Counted from the first letter of the stretch, positions 9,570 through 18,624 are shown. The stretch is 64,000 nt of DNA from Bradyrhizobium sp. CB1717 (GCF_029714325.1 NZ_CP121666.1:6231001-6295000), one strand, 5' to 3'. Notes: generated from the letters alone by a model not told the origin. A program made the numbers and translations.

Positions 9570-10062
9570 AGCGCTCGTCCGCGATGGCCGTACTGTTCTT
9601 CAACGATCGTCATCTGCGCGCCCATAGTCCGCACCGGCTACGAGCAGGAACTCGGCACCTGCCGCCAATAGTAATAGAGCGGCCAATCTGCCCCTTCCAA
9701 CGGCCTGCGATCGCCGTGCCGCCATCGACCGGATCTGCCGGAAGCTTGGCGGAGGCCGGCAAAACGGGCAATAAGTGGGTAACTACGATGGTCGATTGAG
9801 CCGCCACCGCGCGGGATTAGATTCGGGCAGCGATGGAAGCGCCCGTCCCAATGGGTTCGATGGGCATGATAGAGAACCGATCAATCGAACTGAGCGGAAG
9901 AAGGCGCCGAGTGGTTCGGACTCAATGAGAGAACGGAACGTAATTTTGCGGATCGCCTGTCGGGACGGCTACTCGGACCGTTGTTCACGTGCTGCCTTCC
10001 GCGAACAAATTTGAAAGACTTTCACCTCGGTGACCACGTTCATTCGTACAGGGAATGACGCC
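9570..10062. other. intergenic region, no gene recognised
   Basis: Nearly 500 bp with only short frames and no recognisable protein. It separates asnB from the export gene and presumably contains the promoter of the latter. A GTG at 10030 would extend the export gene, but the ATG at 10063 has the better ribosome site. Confidence 0.4.
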
Positions 10063-11445
10063 ATGCCGAACTCCAGACTGCGCAACAGCTTCCTTGTCGA
10101 CGTCCCTGGCAGCGACCTGGGACGTTGCATCAAATGGGCCTTGGTGGCTGTTGGCCTGACAATTTCCGCCACTCAAGCAAAGGCGGAATATCTGGTAAAC
10201 GTCGGAGATGTGCTGGAGGTTGCGGTGGCGGGCGTGCCGGAGCTGCGGCATCGTGCTCCCGTGCAAATGGACGGGAATGTTTCGTTGCCACTGGTCGGAA
10301 CGCTTCCAGTGGCCGGCCTGCCCTTGCCCCAGATCCGAGCCAAAATCGGGGCTGCACTTGCGCGCAAGGTATTTCGACAGAGGACGTCCGATGGACGTGA
10401 GACGGTCGTCGTGATCGACGCAGACGAGGTCACGACGATCATCGCCGAATACAAGCCCATATACGTAAATGGGGATGTATCGAAGCCGGGTGAGTACCCT
10501 TATCGTCCGTCTATCACCGCACGCCAAGCCGTCGCGGTCGCGGGCGGCTACGACATCATGCATATGAGAATGAACAACCCGTATCTTGAGTCAGCAGACC
10601 TGAGAAGCGAGTATGGTTCGCTTTGGACGGAGCTGGCCAAAGAACAAGCGCGTATGTGGCGCATCAAGACCGAACTTGGAGAGGGAGCCCAGATCACTCC
10701 AGGCGCTCTGATGGACGCGCCCTTAGCTCGATCGGCGATTTCGGAGATCGTTAATGCAGAAACGGAGTATCTGAAGACCAAGCAGAGTGATTATCAGCAG
10801 GAAAAGACGTACCTTCAGCGCGGCATTCGACAGGGAGACGACGAGGTCCGCGTGCTGTCAGAGCAGCAGAAGAAGGATGAAGAGGGACTTCAGGGAGATC
10901 TTGAAGAACTGCAGAAGGTGACCGAGCTCTTCGGCAAGGGTTCCTTGATCAGCCCTCGCGTTACGGATGCACGTCGCGCAGTGCTGCTGTCATCAACCCG
11001 GAAGCTGCAAACCTCTGCGCAACTGCTGCAAGTCAAGAAGCAGCAGGACGAGTTCGTCAGGAAGCTGGCAAAGCTAGATGACCAGCGGAGGATCGACCTG
11101 CTCCGCGAGCTGCAAGATACCAGCGTGAAGCTCAATCAAATTCGCGAGAAGCTGCAGAGCGTCGGCGAGAAGCTTCAATACACTGCGATGGTTCGATCAC
11201 AACTCGTGCGAGGCGCCGGAAACCACCCGGAGATTGCCATCGTCCGGAAGGGCGACAAGGGGCCGGAACGGATCATCGCAAGCGAAGATACCGAGCTGCA
11301 ACCGGGTGACGCCGTGGAGGTCAGCCTCCAATACCAGGATGGTCCTGCCGTCCCTCCCCGAAGGGTAGGCAGTTCAGATATTCCATCAGGGACAGGCCGG
11401 ACCGATGCGACCGCAGGCGATTCGGTGCGCGTGGGGCAGAGATGA
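10063..11445 (+). CDS. polysaccharide export protein, ExoF/Wza-like
   Basis: 460 residues from the ATG at 10063, chosen for the AGGGA 8 nt upstream. A hydrophobic segment ending ISATQAKAEY is a Sec signal peptide without a lipobox cysteine. It is followed by YLVNVGDVLEVAVAGVPEL and a GNVSLPLVGTLPVAGLPL stretch (Poly_export domain), then YVNGDVSKPGEYPYRPSITA (SLBB-type). Residues 170-390 are largely helical coiled coil, and a second SLBB-like part ends in DTELQPGDAVEVSLQY. This layout matches ExoF-type periplasmic/outer-membrane exporters that work with a Wzc/ExoP kinase; no such kinase is in the window. Confidence 0.88.
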   Translation: MPNSRLRNSFLVDVPGSDLGRCIKWALVAVGLTISATQAKAEYLVNVGDVLEVAVAGVPELRHRAPVQMDGNVSLPLVGTLPVAGLPLPQIRAKIGAALARKVFRQRTSDGRETVVVIDADEVTTIIAEYKPIYVNGDVSKPGEYPYRPSITARQAVAVAGGYDIMHMRMNNPYLESADLRSEYGSLWTELAKEQARMWRIKTELGEGAQITPGALMDAPLARSAISEIVNAETEYLKTKQSDYQQEKTYLQRGIRQGDDEVRVLSEQQKKDEEGLQGDLEELQKVTELFGKGSLISPRVTDARRAVLLSSTRKLQTSAQLLQVKKQQDEFVRKLAKLDDQRRIDLLRELQDTSVKLNQIREKLQSVGEKLQYTAMVRSQLVRGAGNHPEIAIVRKGDKGPERIIASEDTELQPGDAVEVSLQYQDGPAVPPRRVGSSDIPSGTGRTDATAGDSVRVGQR

Positions 11446-11454
11446 CAAGACGAT

Positions 11455-11772
11455 TGGCGGATCGCCAATCTGCGCTACTTCAATCCGGTTGGCGCGCACG
11501 AAAGGGGGCTCGTCGGAAAACACCCGCCGGGCGTTCCTCTTGGCACGAGCAACGGCAGCAGCGTTCTGGACGTCGTTCGCACATTCGAGTCAGCGAGCGG
11601 GCGTTCAGTCCCCTATGAAATCAGGGAGCGTCGGGCCGGTGACGTCGCCGTCTGCTTTTGCAGACCCGCCCCTTGCGCTCGAGGCATTGGGTTGGAAATC
11701 GACCCGGTCGTTGCAGCAAATGTGTACGGACCATTGGCGTTGGCAGCCGCAAAACCCCGACGGCTACAATGG
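11455..11772 (+). pseudogene. galE: UDP-glucose 4-epimerase (galE), degenerate C-terminal remnant
   Basis: From 11455 the DNA reads WRIANLRYFNPVGAHERGLV, the GalE strand with the RYFNPVGAH signature. About 80 codons expected after it (the NNLMPYI and VRDYIHV region) are missing. It resumes at NGSSVLDVVRTFESASGRSV, shifts frame near 11640, and continues FADPPLALEALGWKSTRSLQ then DHWRWQPQNPDGY, the normal GalE end. No start codon or NAD-binding half is present. So a former galE stood here, next to the export gene, and has been lost by deletion and frameshift. Confidence 0.85.
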
Positions 11773-11995
11773 TAGCGAGCTTCCGAAAGTACAGGAGCGG
11801 TCCGGGCATTTCCGCCGTCACGGCTGAGTGTGTGCCCAGGGGTGTTCCGAACGGGCGCCGAAGGCTCCGACCGAATGAGCGTGTTCGAGCTACGGCGATA
11901 GGCATACCGCTCATCAGAGGTAGCTCGTAATGACCCAAAATCTCCAAGCCGCAGAGCAAGGCTACAGGTAAGATGCTCTCGCGTGGGGATTTCCG

Positions 11996-12211
11996 ATGCC
12001 ACACTATCGTGCATTCGTTCTGGACGCTGACGGCCAATTGGGGGGCGTGGTCAACCTTCACTGCCCAGATGACGCGTCCGCGACCGAGCGGGCTGGGCGG
12101 TTGGCGGACGGCCACGAGGTTCAACTCTGGCGGCTCGTTGCCGAGCTCAAATTTGGCGATCCGCGGCACCGACCCAAGCGGCGCCGCGGCTCCCGCGCAC
12201 CAATGCACTGA
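11996..12211 (+). CDS. small conserved-type rhizobial protein (71 aa)
   Basis: 71 residues beginning MPHYRAFVLDADGQLGG, with HCPDDASATERA and DGHEVQLWR. I recognise the pattern of small proteins abundant in Bradyrhizobium and relatives (MPxYRxYxLDxDGxI, a Cys/Asp-rich turn, then HxVELW), whose function is unknown to me. No membrane segment or signal peptide. A GGGGA sits 7 nt upstream of the ATG. It is probably cytoplasmic and monocistronic. Confidence 0.6.
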   Translation: MPHYRAFVLDADGQLGGVVNLHCPDDASATERAGRLADGHEVQLWRLVAELKFGDPRHRPKRRRGSRAPMH

Positions 12212-12451
12212 GCTCGATTGAGCGTTGCGCGTTTGCCTCGCGGTCAGCTCCGTTGACAATCTGCATACGGTTCAACTGTGAACCCCTCACCGGCTCGCGC
12301 ATCAGCGACGCCCTGCCAACGGTAGACGCCGCTAAAACCGCCTGACCGTGGCCGTGGCTGACGTGCGCGACTCGCCGCGTTTGAGAGAAGGTGCCGATCC
12401 GCCCGGCATGTGGCACGCAAGCTGCCTTCCGCGAGGCCGATGAGCCCCCCG

Positions 12452-12832
12452 TTAAGGACGTTCGCGCGTCAATGGGTCGGGATCTCCGCCAAATTGCGCC
12501 ATCATCCGGTCGGCAGCTGCGCACAACGCGAAGCCGACGCAGGCCGAGAGCGCGTCGACGATAAAATCCCCAAACCTAGCGTGTCGTCCCGGCACCCATA
12601 GTTGCATGATCTCGAGCAGGCCGATCAACGCAACGGCGACCACTGAAGCACTCCAGCGGCGCTGCGGATAGGCAAACCCGAAGACGATCCCGACCAGAAG
12701 GAAGGCGAGCGCGTGATCGGCGTGCTGTCCGAAAACAGGGTGAGGCCGAACGTTCTGAGGTCCGAGCGTTACGAAAGTGACAGCGGCCGCGAGCAGCCAC
12801 GCAACGAACCGAAGAAGAGCGCTAATAATCAC
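12452..12832 (-). CDS. VanZ-like membrane protein
   Basis: 126 residues, four hydrophobic segments. The order of short motifs (FVTLGP, HADHALAFLLVGIVFG, then LLEIMQLWVPGRHARFGDFIVDALSACVG) matches VanZ-like family proteins, where the H...H/AF segment and the E.x.Q.x.PGR...D.x.D.x.N/S motif are conserved. Small VanZ-like proteins commonly occur near exopolysaccharide genes; their biochemical role is not established. It lies on the opposite strand to its neighbours with no operon partner. Confidence 0.75.
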   Translation of the reverse strand: MIISALLRFVAWLLAAAVTFVTLGPQNVRPHPVFGQHADHALAFLLVGIVFGFAYPQRRWSASVVAVALIGLLEIMQLWVPGRHARFGDFIVDALSACVGFALCAAADRMMAQFGGDPDPLTRERP

Positions 12833-13672
12833 CCGAGCGCCTCGATTGGCAGCCCCAGCCGGGGTTTCTGAGACTAGACTTCAAGAACATGCTCCCTCCA
12901 CTCAGCGACAACGGCAACGTCAATAATCGCACCCTTCAGCAAGTATTCTTCGTACGCCGCGCCGAGGCCGCGAACCTTCAACGATCCAGTCGGCGGCAGG
13001 CGCCCGGCTCGAGCCAGATCGACCTGCCAGTTTCCACGCTGAGCTTGCGGGACTGCAGCAGGATGTGTTCGTGCGCAATTGCATCATGTAGCGGCGCTGG
13101 CTTCTGAGCGGTGGGACACTAGGTCGATCGTTACCACCTGCTCCTGACATATGAGTGCAGCATTCCTGATGTGCGTGAACGAAAGGAGAGTACTCCAAAA
13201 GGATCGGACACTGAGCCAAAATCCGGGCCTTCTGCAACGGCTCGGCGATGCGGGCTTGCGCGCTTTGCTCCGGATCGGCACAGGCCGATTAGGTGCGAAA
13301 TATCATTGGACGTTCGACATACAATTTCAAATAGCGGTGGTACAGGCTGATCCGCACAGGGAGTACCCATCCATGGCAGTTGTTAGGCGCTGCTTCTTGG
13401 AAACAATAGCTCTGCTTTCCTCGGGATTGCAATGCAATGGCGGTCCAGGAAGGCGCTACTCGCAGGCGCGGGATTGGACGCCCCAGGCTCGAGCCCGCTG
13501 AGGCCATCGCATGGTTCACGGCGTGGATGATCGGGCTAATCCGTAGCCTAACCCCAAAGTGGTGGGAGGGTCCTCCATGCGAGCTATATGATTCGCATAA
13601 AGATGGAGCGCATAATGAGGCATCTGAAAGCATCTGAAGGATATCAGATCGCCAGGCGACAGGTACTTGCAG
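12833..13672. other. intergenic region of 840 bp, no gene recognised
   Basis: Several short overlapping frames on both strands, all rich in serine and arginine, without recognisable motifs or ribosome sites. It is flanked by regions with clear remnants (galE upstream), so it is probably decayed coding DNA. I could not name any source gene. Confidence 0.4.
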
Positions 13673-15904
13673 ATGGCTCGCACGGTCATGCTCAGCGGCG
13701 AAGTGAAGATCTCCCTCGCGCGGGGTCGATGCGCCCCCCGGTGGATAGCAGCGGTCATGGTCGCTATGACATGGGCGTCGGAAACGGAGGCTTCCCAGGA
13801 TCGGGCACGGCACCTCTCAGACGCGCAACTGGCAACGACTGCCCACAATCTGGATTCTGACGAGTTCAAGAAGTTGCTGCCGAGCCCGGGTGGCGGCGAC
13901 AAATCGATACAGGTTGCACAAGCGACGACTACTAGCGACACAGGGGCCCTGCAGCAGCCCCCTAAACAGCAACGCGACTGGCCAGAGTCCCTCTCATGCG
14001 AACTTGCCCTCGCAAGGCGCGACATCGCGTTGCTGCAACGCCTGGAGCAGGAGCACGATCGGGCCGATTGGCTGGCGCAGGGTCTTGACGCTGCGCGGCG
14101 CGAGATCGAAACCCAAAAGGCGCTAGCGGCGAAGGCCATCGAGGACACTTCCCGACTGAAGGAAGCTTCCCGACTAAATCAAGCGGGCGAGAGTGGCGCG
14201 GCTGAGCTGCAAACATCGCTGCAGCACGAGCGCGAGCGGTCGGCGCGGCTGGAGCAGGATCTGGCAGCCGCGCGGCGCGATGTCGAAACCCAGACTGCGC
14301 TGGCGGCGAAAGCAGGCGAGGAAACGTCCCGGCTGAAGCAGGCGGGCGAAAGCGTTGCCGCGGAGCTGCAGACATCGCTCCAGGAGGAGCGCGAGCGGTC
14401 GGCGCGGCTGGAGCAGGATCTGGCAGCCGCGCGGCACGATGTCGAAACCCAGACTGCGCTGGCGGCGAAAGCAGGCGAGGAAACGTCCCGGCTGAAGCAG
14501 GCGGGCGAAAGCGTTGCCGCGGAGCTGCAGACATCGCTCCAGGAGGAGCGCGAGCGGTCGGCGCGGCTGGAGCAGGATCTGGCAGCCGCGCGGCACGATG
14601 CCGAAACCCAGTCTGCGCTGGCGGCAAGGGCAAACGAGGAACTTTCGCAGCGAAGTCGGGCGGCGGAGGCCAGTGCCTTGAGGCAATCGATGCAGAAAGA
14701 GCGCCCCGGGCCCGACAGCCTTGAGCAAGATCTCTCCCTGACAAGAACCGCTATTTCTGCATACCAGGTACAAACGGCACCGGTGGCGAAAGCCGACGAA
14801 AACGCCTCCCTGCGGAAAGTGGCAGGAGAAAGCAGCGCAGCAGAGTTGCAAAACTCCCTGAAACAGGAGCGGGATCGGATCGGCCAGCTCGAGCAGGCGC
14901 TTGCGGGTGCGCGACGAGACATTGATGCGCAGACGGCGCTGGCGGCAAATGCCAGCGAGGAAGTCGCCAAGCTGACGCAAGCAGCCAAGGCTGGCGCCGC
15001 GGAGCAGAGACGGTCAATGCAGAAGGAGCGCGAGAGAGCCGATGCGCTGGCGGAGGATCTCTCGATCGCCCGCAGCAAGATCTACGCATACGAAGCTCAA
15101 GCGGCCAAAGCCAGCGAGGAAGCGGCACAGCTCAAACAGACGGCAGCGAGCGATACGGCCTCGTTGGAGCAAGCGCAGAAGCGGGAGCGCGAGCGGGCTG
15201 AACAGCTGGCCCGGGACTTTGCGAAAGCAAGCCGCGAGCTCGACGCGCAGACCGAACGGGCGTCCAAGGCGAGCGAGGACGTGGCACGGATCAAGCAGAC
15301 CGGAGAGCGCGAATCGGCCGAGCTGCGGAGCCTGTTGCAGCGTCAGCGCGAGCGCGCCGAGCAATTGGAAAGGGATCTAGCGTTGGCGCGTCGGGATAGC
15401 GGCGCGCTTGCGGCGAAAACTCTCTCCGCTGCGCCTCCGCCGGCTACCACCGGCAAGGCCGCGCGCGAGGAGCCGCCGTCGGCGCCGACCCGGCCAATCC
15501 AAAACCGGCCTACGCAAGATGGACTCGTCCACGACAAGCCCATCCAACAGAAATCGATCGGAGACAGACCAGTCCAAGACAAGGCCATACCGGCGCGCAG
15601 CAAGGGCGATGCTGACGTCCAGCCTAACAACAGCGCGCAGGCGGAGAAATTGGTCGCGCGCGCGAGCGCACTACTTGAACAGGGAGACATCGGCTCGGCG
15701 CGGATCGTACTGGAGCGCGCCGCTGAGATGGGCAGCGCGAAAGCGAGCTTCGCGCTCGCGGAAACCTACGATCCGCTGATCCTGCCGAATTTCGGAACGT
15801 ACGGAACGCAAGGGGATTCCACTAAAGCGCGAGATCTTTATGCGCGAGCCGAAGCCGGGGGCATCAAGGAAGCAAAAGCGCGATACGAAGCGTTGCGCCG
15901 ATAG
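13673..15904 (+). CDS. long coiled-coil protein with C-terminal Sel1-like repeats
   Basis: 743 residues from the ATG at 13673 (a TTG two codons earlier is possible). A basic N-terminus and hydrophobic segment (WIAAVMVAMTWASETEA) suggest export or membrane anchoring. Residues 110-575 are almost pure heptad-type coiled coil rich in Glu, Ala, Arg and Gln, built from units of about 53 residues, three of them nearly identical in DNA. A proline/glutamine linker follows, and the C-terminus (VARASALLEQGDIGSARIVL, then AKARDLYARAEAGGIKEAKA-type helices) resembles the Sel1-like module common in Bradyrhizobium. Function unknown; 42 bp separate it from the TAXI gene, so they may be co-transcribed. Confidence 0.78.
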   Translation: MARTVMLSGEVKISLARGRCAPRWIAAVMVAMTWASETEASQDRARHLSDAQLATTAHNLDSDEFKKLLPSPGGGDKSIQVAQATTTSDTGALQQPPKQQRDWPESLSCELALARRDIALLQRLEQEHDRADWLAQGLDAARREIETQKALAAKAIEDTSRLKEASRLNQAGESGAAELQTSLQHERERSARLEQDLAAARRDVETQTALAAKAGEETSRLKQAGESVAAELQTSLQEERERSARLEQDLAAARHDVETQTALAAKAGEETSRLKQAGESVAAELQTSLQEERERSARLEQDLAAARHDAETQSALAARANEELSQRSRAAEASALRQSMQKERPGPDSLEQDLSLTRTAISAYQVQTAPVAKADENASLRKVAGESSAAELQNSLKQERDRIGQLEQALAGARRDIDAQTALAANASEEVAKLTQAAKAGAAEQRRSMQKERERADALAEDLSIARSKIYAYEAQAAKASEEAAQLKQTAASDTASLEQAQKRERERAEQLARDFAKASRELDAQTERASKASEDVARIKQTGERESAELRSLLQRQRERAEQLERDLALARRDSGALAAKTLSAAPPPATTGKAAREEPPSAPTRPIQNRPTQDGLVHDKPIQQKSIGDRPVQDKAIPARSKGDADVQPNNSAQAEKLVARASALLEQGDIGSARIVLERAAEMGSAKASFALAETYDPLILPNFGTYGTQGDSTKARDLYARAEAGGIKEAKARYEALRR
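14177..14653 (+). repeat. three tandem copies of a 159-bp unit within the coiled-coil gene
   Basis: Copies start at 14177, 14336 and 14495. Copies 2 and 3 are nearly identical over their first ~130 bp, and copy 1 differs at a few positions. Each encodes 53 residues beginning KQAGESVAAELQTSLQEERE. Because 159 is a multiple of three, gain or loss of a unit keeps the frame and only lengthens or shortens the coiled coil. Confidence 0.9.
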
Positions 15905-15946
15905 AAACCCCGAACACGGATGCAGCGTGCGTAAAGGAGTTCGTCG

Positions 15947-16990
15947 ATGGAAGGGTTCATAGAATTCCGCCGGTTGGCCTTGCTTGCGGCGTTCGCATCA
16001 TCGCTCATGGCCGTTCAGCCCTGGGCGGATGCGCGGCCGTTGAATTCGCAGTCCCACAATGCGCGGCCGGTTCGCCCCGCGCCTTCGCAGCCACGACCTG
16101 AAGTGCTCTCCATGAACGCCTGGACTGTTGGACTGGCCGGAGGCCTGCTCGAGGGCGCACCGATACGGCTGGCGGCGGAGATCGCGCGTGTGGTCGACGA
16201 CGGGGATAACCTACACGTTCTGCCGGTCGTCACTCGCGGAGCCACTGAAAACGTTAATTCCCTGCTCTATTTACGCGGCATCGATGCGGCAATCATCAAT
16301 TCCGACGCGCTCGAGGAATACAAGAGCCAGGTGCCGGACATCCAGCGACGAATTGCATATGTCCTGAATCTGTTCCCGTCCGAGCTGCATATCTTCGTTC
16401 GACCGGAGATCCAGAGCTTGAGCGATCTTTCCGGCAAGAAGGTCAACTTCAACACGCAAGGCACCGCTGCGGCCTATTCGGGCCCGCTGATCTTCAGCCG
16501 CCTCAAGCTCGAGGTGGAAAAGACGTTCATCCCGCACCAGATCGCGCTCGAGCAGATGCGCAAGGGCGAGATTGCAGCGGTTGTCTTCATTACATCGAAG
16601 CCGGTGGATGCCTTCGTGCGGGGCCGCTGGGAGCCGGGTTACAAGTTCCTGTCCCTCCCCTATGACGGCAGGTTCGAGGACTACTATCTCCCCGCCTCCC
16701 TCGGCGAAGCCGACTATCCCAATCTGATCAAGCCGGGCGAACGGGTTTCGACGATCGCCGTGCCGACCGCACTGGTCGCCTTCAATTGGCCGATCAAGTC
16801 AAACCGCTCCGAGCGCGTCTCACGTTTCATCGACCACCTGTTCTCCCGGATCGACAGGCTGCAGGCGACCGGCTTCGACCCGAAATGGAAATCCATCAAT
16901 CTTGCTGCAACAGTTCCGGGTCTCACCCGCGTCCCTGCGGCGCAGGCGTGGCTGGATCGTCAGCACCGCGCAACACAAGCATCACAATGA
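15947..16990 (+). CDS. TAXI-family (TRAP-type) solute-binding protein
   Basis: 347 residues with a Sec signal peptide ending near WADA. The body shows the TAXI pattern: TVGLAGGLLEGAPIRLAAEI near residue 60, VVTRGATENVNSLLYLRGID, a DAAIINSDAL strand, LSDLSGKKVNFNTQGTAA near 165, and AVVFITSKPVDAFVRG. Such proteins bind acids or amino acids in the periplasm for TRAP permeases, but no TRAP membrane subunit is encoded here. It begins 42 bp after the coiled-coil gene and its stop overlaps the next start (ATGA), so it may serve a sensing rather than transport role. Confidence 0.8.
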   Translation: MEGFIEFRRLALLAAFASSLMAVQPWADARPLNSQSHNARPVRPAPSQPRPEVLSMNAWTVGLAGGLLEGAPIRLAAEIARVVDDGDNLHVLPVVTRGATENVNSLLYLRGIDAAIINSDALEEYKSQVPDIQRRIAYVLNLFPSELHIFVRPEIQSLSDLSGKKVNFNTQGTAAAYSGPLIFSRLKLEVEKTFIPHQIALEQMRKGEIAAVVFITSKPVDAFVRGRWEPGYKFLSLPYDGRFEDYYLPASLGEADYPNLIKPGERVSTIAVPTALVAFNWPIKSNRSERVSRFIDHLFSRIDRLQATGFDPKWKSINLAATVPGLTRVPAAQAWLDRQHRATQASQ

Positions 16991-17607
16991 ACCGGGCCGC
17001 GACCCTGCTTCTCTTGGCGCTCGCGGCTACAGGCGGCGTAGCGTCGGCGCAGGATTCGATGAAGCAACTGCGCTCCTGCCTTCAGAGGCAACACGCCGAG
17101 CGCCTCGAATGTCTGGACAAACTGACTCGCACCGTGGCGCCTCAGCATCGTCAATCCCCCGAAGACGACTGGGTCGTTAGCCAGACGACCTCGCCGATAG
17201 ACTACTCTCCGATCGCGACTGCCACGACATCCTCACGCAGCGGAGCCGGCGAGTCCGCGATGCAATTGTCGATTCGCTGCCGCAGCGGGCGGACCGAATT
17301 GGTGCTCACGGGACCAGGCATCTCCCGTGGGGGCGGTGACGATGCAATTTTTTACCGCATCAATGATAACCCGGCGATGCAAATCGGGGCGGCCGTCCCG
17401 GCCTTCGGGCCCGGCGTTGCGTTTACGGGGGAAGTTGTTCGCTTGGTGCAGTCGCTTCCAGATAGCGGGGACCTCATTGTCCTGTTCTCGCGACGGGGCG
17501 GCGCTGCCCATGACGGATCGTTCTCCCTCGCTGGGTTGGACGAAGCGCGTGCGAAGATAGCAGCGGCATGCAAATGGCCGCGCGCGCTCGCGACACCGAG
17601 TCATTGA
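16987..17607 (+). CDS. exported protein with VasI-like domain
   Basis: 206 residues starting at the ATG inside the previous stop. The signal peptide is MNRAATLLLLALAATGGVASA. After a cysteine-containing helix (LRSCLQRQHAERLECLDKL) comes WVVSQTTSPIDYSPIAT, a LSIRCRSGRTELVLTGP strand, YRINDNPAMQ and a C-terminal GLDEARAKIAAACKWP. This order matches the VasI/type VI secretion-associated family (WxVSxxxSPxDDS, LxIRCxxxxTELYI, YRIDxxPA, ...AL.PLRxACGW). No type VI genes are nearby, and the family also occurs outside such loci. Exact role unknown. Confidence 0.65.
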   Translation: MNRAATLLLLALAATGGVASAQDSMKQLRSCLQRQHAERLECLDKLTRTVAPQHRQSPEDDWVVSQTTSPIDYSPIATATTSSRSGAGESAMQLSIRCRSGRTELVLTGPGISRGGGDDAIFYRINDNPAMQIGAAVPAFGPGVAFTGEVVRLVQSLPDSGDLIVLFSRRGGAAHDGSFSLAGLDEARAKIAAACKWPRALATPSH

Positions 17608-17643
17608 TGACATGCAAAACGATTTTCTCGATGGAGGCGGATA

Positions 17644-18234
17644 ATGATGACGTTCCAAAATACTGCCAAGGTGTTCGCGATGGCGGCGGTTACAGTTCTG
17701 GCTTCTGCATCGTTTGCGGCCGCGGAGCAAGGCGGAAGATACTGGACGCCGGCAGACGGGCAACAAGTCCAGCATAGGGCGCACGCGAGACAACACGTGG
17801 CGAAGCCGGCAAAGCGAAAGCAGGACGCGTTCGCCCATATGAAGAATTCGGCGGCGCCGAAGGAAAGAGAGCATCATTTGATCCTGCAGGTAAATACCAA
17901 TGACGCCCCGGCGATGAATCTCGCGCTCAACAACGCGATGAACGTGGCGCAATACTACAAGGACGCCGGCGAGAAGGTGAAGATCGAGGTCGTCACATTT
18001 GGGCCCGGGCTACACATGCTGCGTGACGACACTTCGCCGGTAAGAGCGCGCATCGAGGAAATGGCCCTGAGCACGCCTGAGATTTCGTTCAAGGCCTGCG
18101 GCAACACCCAGGAGAAAATGAAGAAGGCCGAGAACAAGGACATACCGATTGTGCGTCAGGCGGAGATCGTGAAATCGGGCGTCGTGCGCGTGATGGAATT
18201 GCAGGAGATGGGTTGGACCTACGTCAAGCCGTGA
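17644..18234 (+). CDS. periplasmic DsrE-family protein
   Basis: 196 residues with a signal peptide (VFAMAAVTVLASASFAAAEQ), a basic linker, then a DsrE/DsrF-like fold: HHLILQVNTNDAPAMNLALN, KVKIEVVTFGPGLHMLRDD, a helix, and ISFKACGNTQEKMKK with a single cysteine at the usual DsrE position, ending VVRVMELQEMGWTYVKP. DsrE-like proteins of this type handle or bind sulfur species, but the exported single-domain form is poorly characterised. GGAGG lies 8-9 nt upstream of the double ATG; 36 bp separate it from the VasI-like gene, so co-transcription is likely. Confidence 0.8.
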   Translation: MMTFQNTAKVFAMAAVTVLASASFAAAEQGGRYWTPADGQQVQHRAHARQHVAKPAKRKQDAFAHMKNSAAPKEREHHLILQVNTNDAPAMNLALNNAMNVAQYYKDAGEKVKIEVVTFGPGLHMLRDDTSPVRARIEEMALSTPEISFKACGNTQEKMKKAENKDIPIVRQAEIVKSGVVRVMELQEMGWTYVKP

Positions 18235-18334
18235 CAAGTAGCGGCAGTGACGTTGGCCGCCATCGCGGCGTCTGAGAACATTTCATCTGAAATTCGCGGG
18301 GGCGAGCATTGTCTCATTCGCTGCTGAGAAAGCC

Positions 18335-18562
18335 ATGCCGGAATCAGCCTGCACCAATCTCGGGTTTCCCCCGGGCTCACGCGTTCAGGTCAAACCTGAA
18401 GCTGGTGCTCGCTTGGCTGGAAAAACCGGACGCGTCATTGGCGGCGGATTTTATCCGAGAAGCCTCCGTCTGGTTCTGGACGGATCGAAGGTTCCGATCA
18501 CTCTGCACGTAAACTATGTGGCGACGATCGACGACGACATCGACCGGGTGAAATCGGATTGA
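18335..18562 (+). CDS. hypothetical 75-residue protein
   Basis: Begins MPESACTNLGFPPGSRVQVK and continues ARLAGKTGRVIGGGFYPRSL, then VLDGSKVPITLHVNYVATI. The glycine-rich LAGKTGRVIG turn between two strands resembles a KOW-like small beta-barrel and the whole reads like a conserved rhizobial hypothetical protein. No signal peptide. Function not known. The AAG-rich leader gives only a weak ribosome site. Confidence 0.55.
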   Translation: MPESACTNLGFPPGSRVQVKPEAGARLAGKTGRVIGGGFYPRSLRLVLDGSKVPITLHVNYVATIDDDIDRVKSD

Positions 18563-18624
18563 AGGATGGGGCGCGGTCGGAACGCAATCGACTCCCGTTC
18601 CGGGAGCGTTCCAATTCGCTGCCG

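Noticed and set aside
14177..14653. Regular DNA repeats that could suggest a CRISPR array
   Set aside because: Unit length is 159 bp without unique spacers, it is in frame and codes for a coiled coil.
14179..15078. Reverse-strand serine- and arginine-rich repeats opposite the coiled-coil gene
   Set aside because: The repetitiveness is simply the complement of the 53-codon repeat on the plus strand.
16987..17607. Evidence of a type VI secretion system from the VasI-like protein
   Set aside because: No Tss core genes occur in the window; the domain alone is not sufficient.
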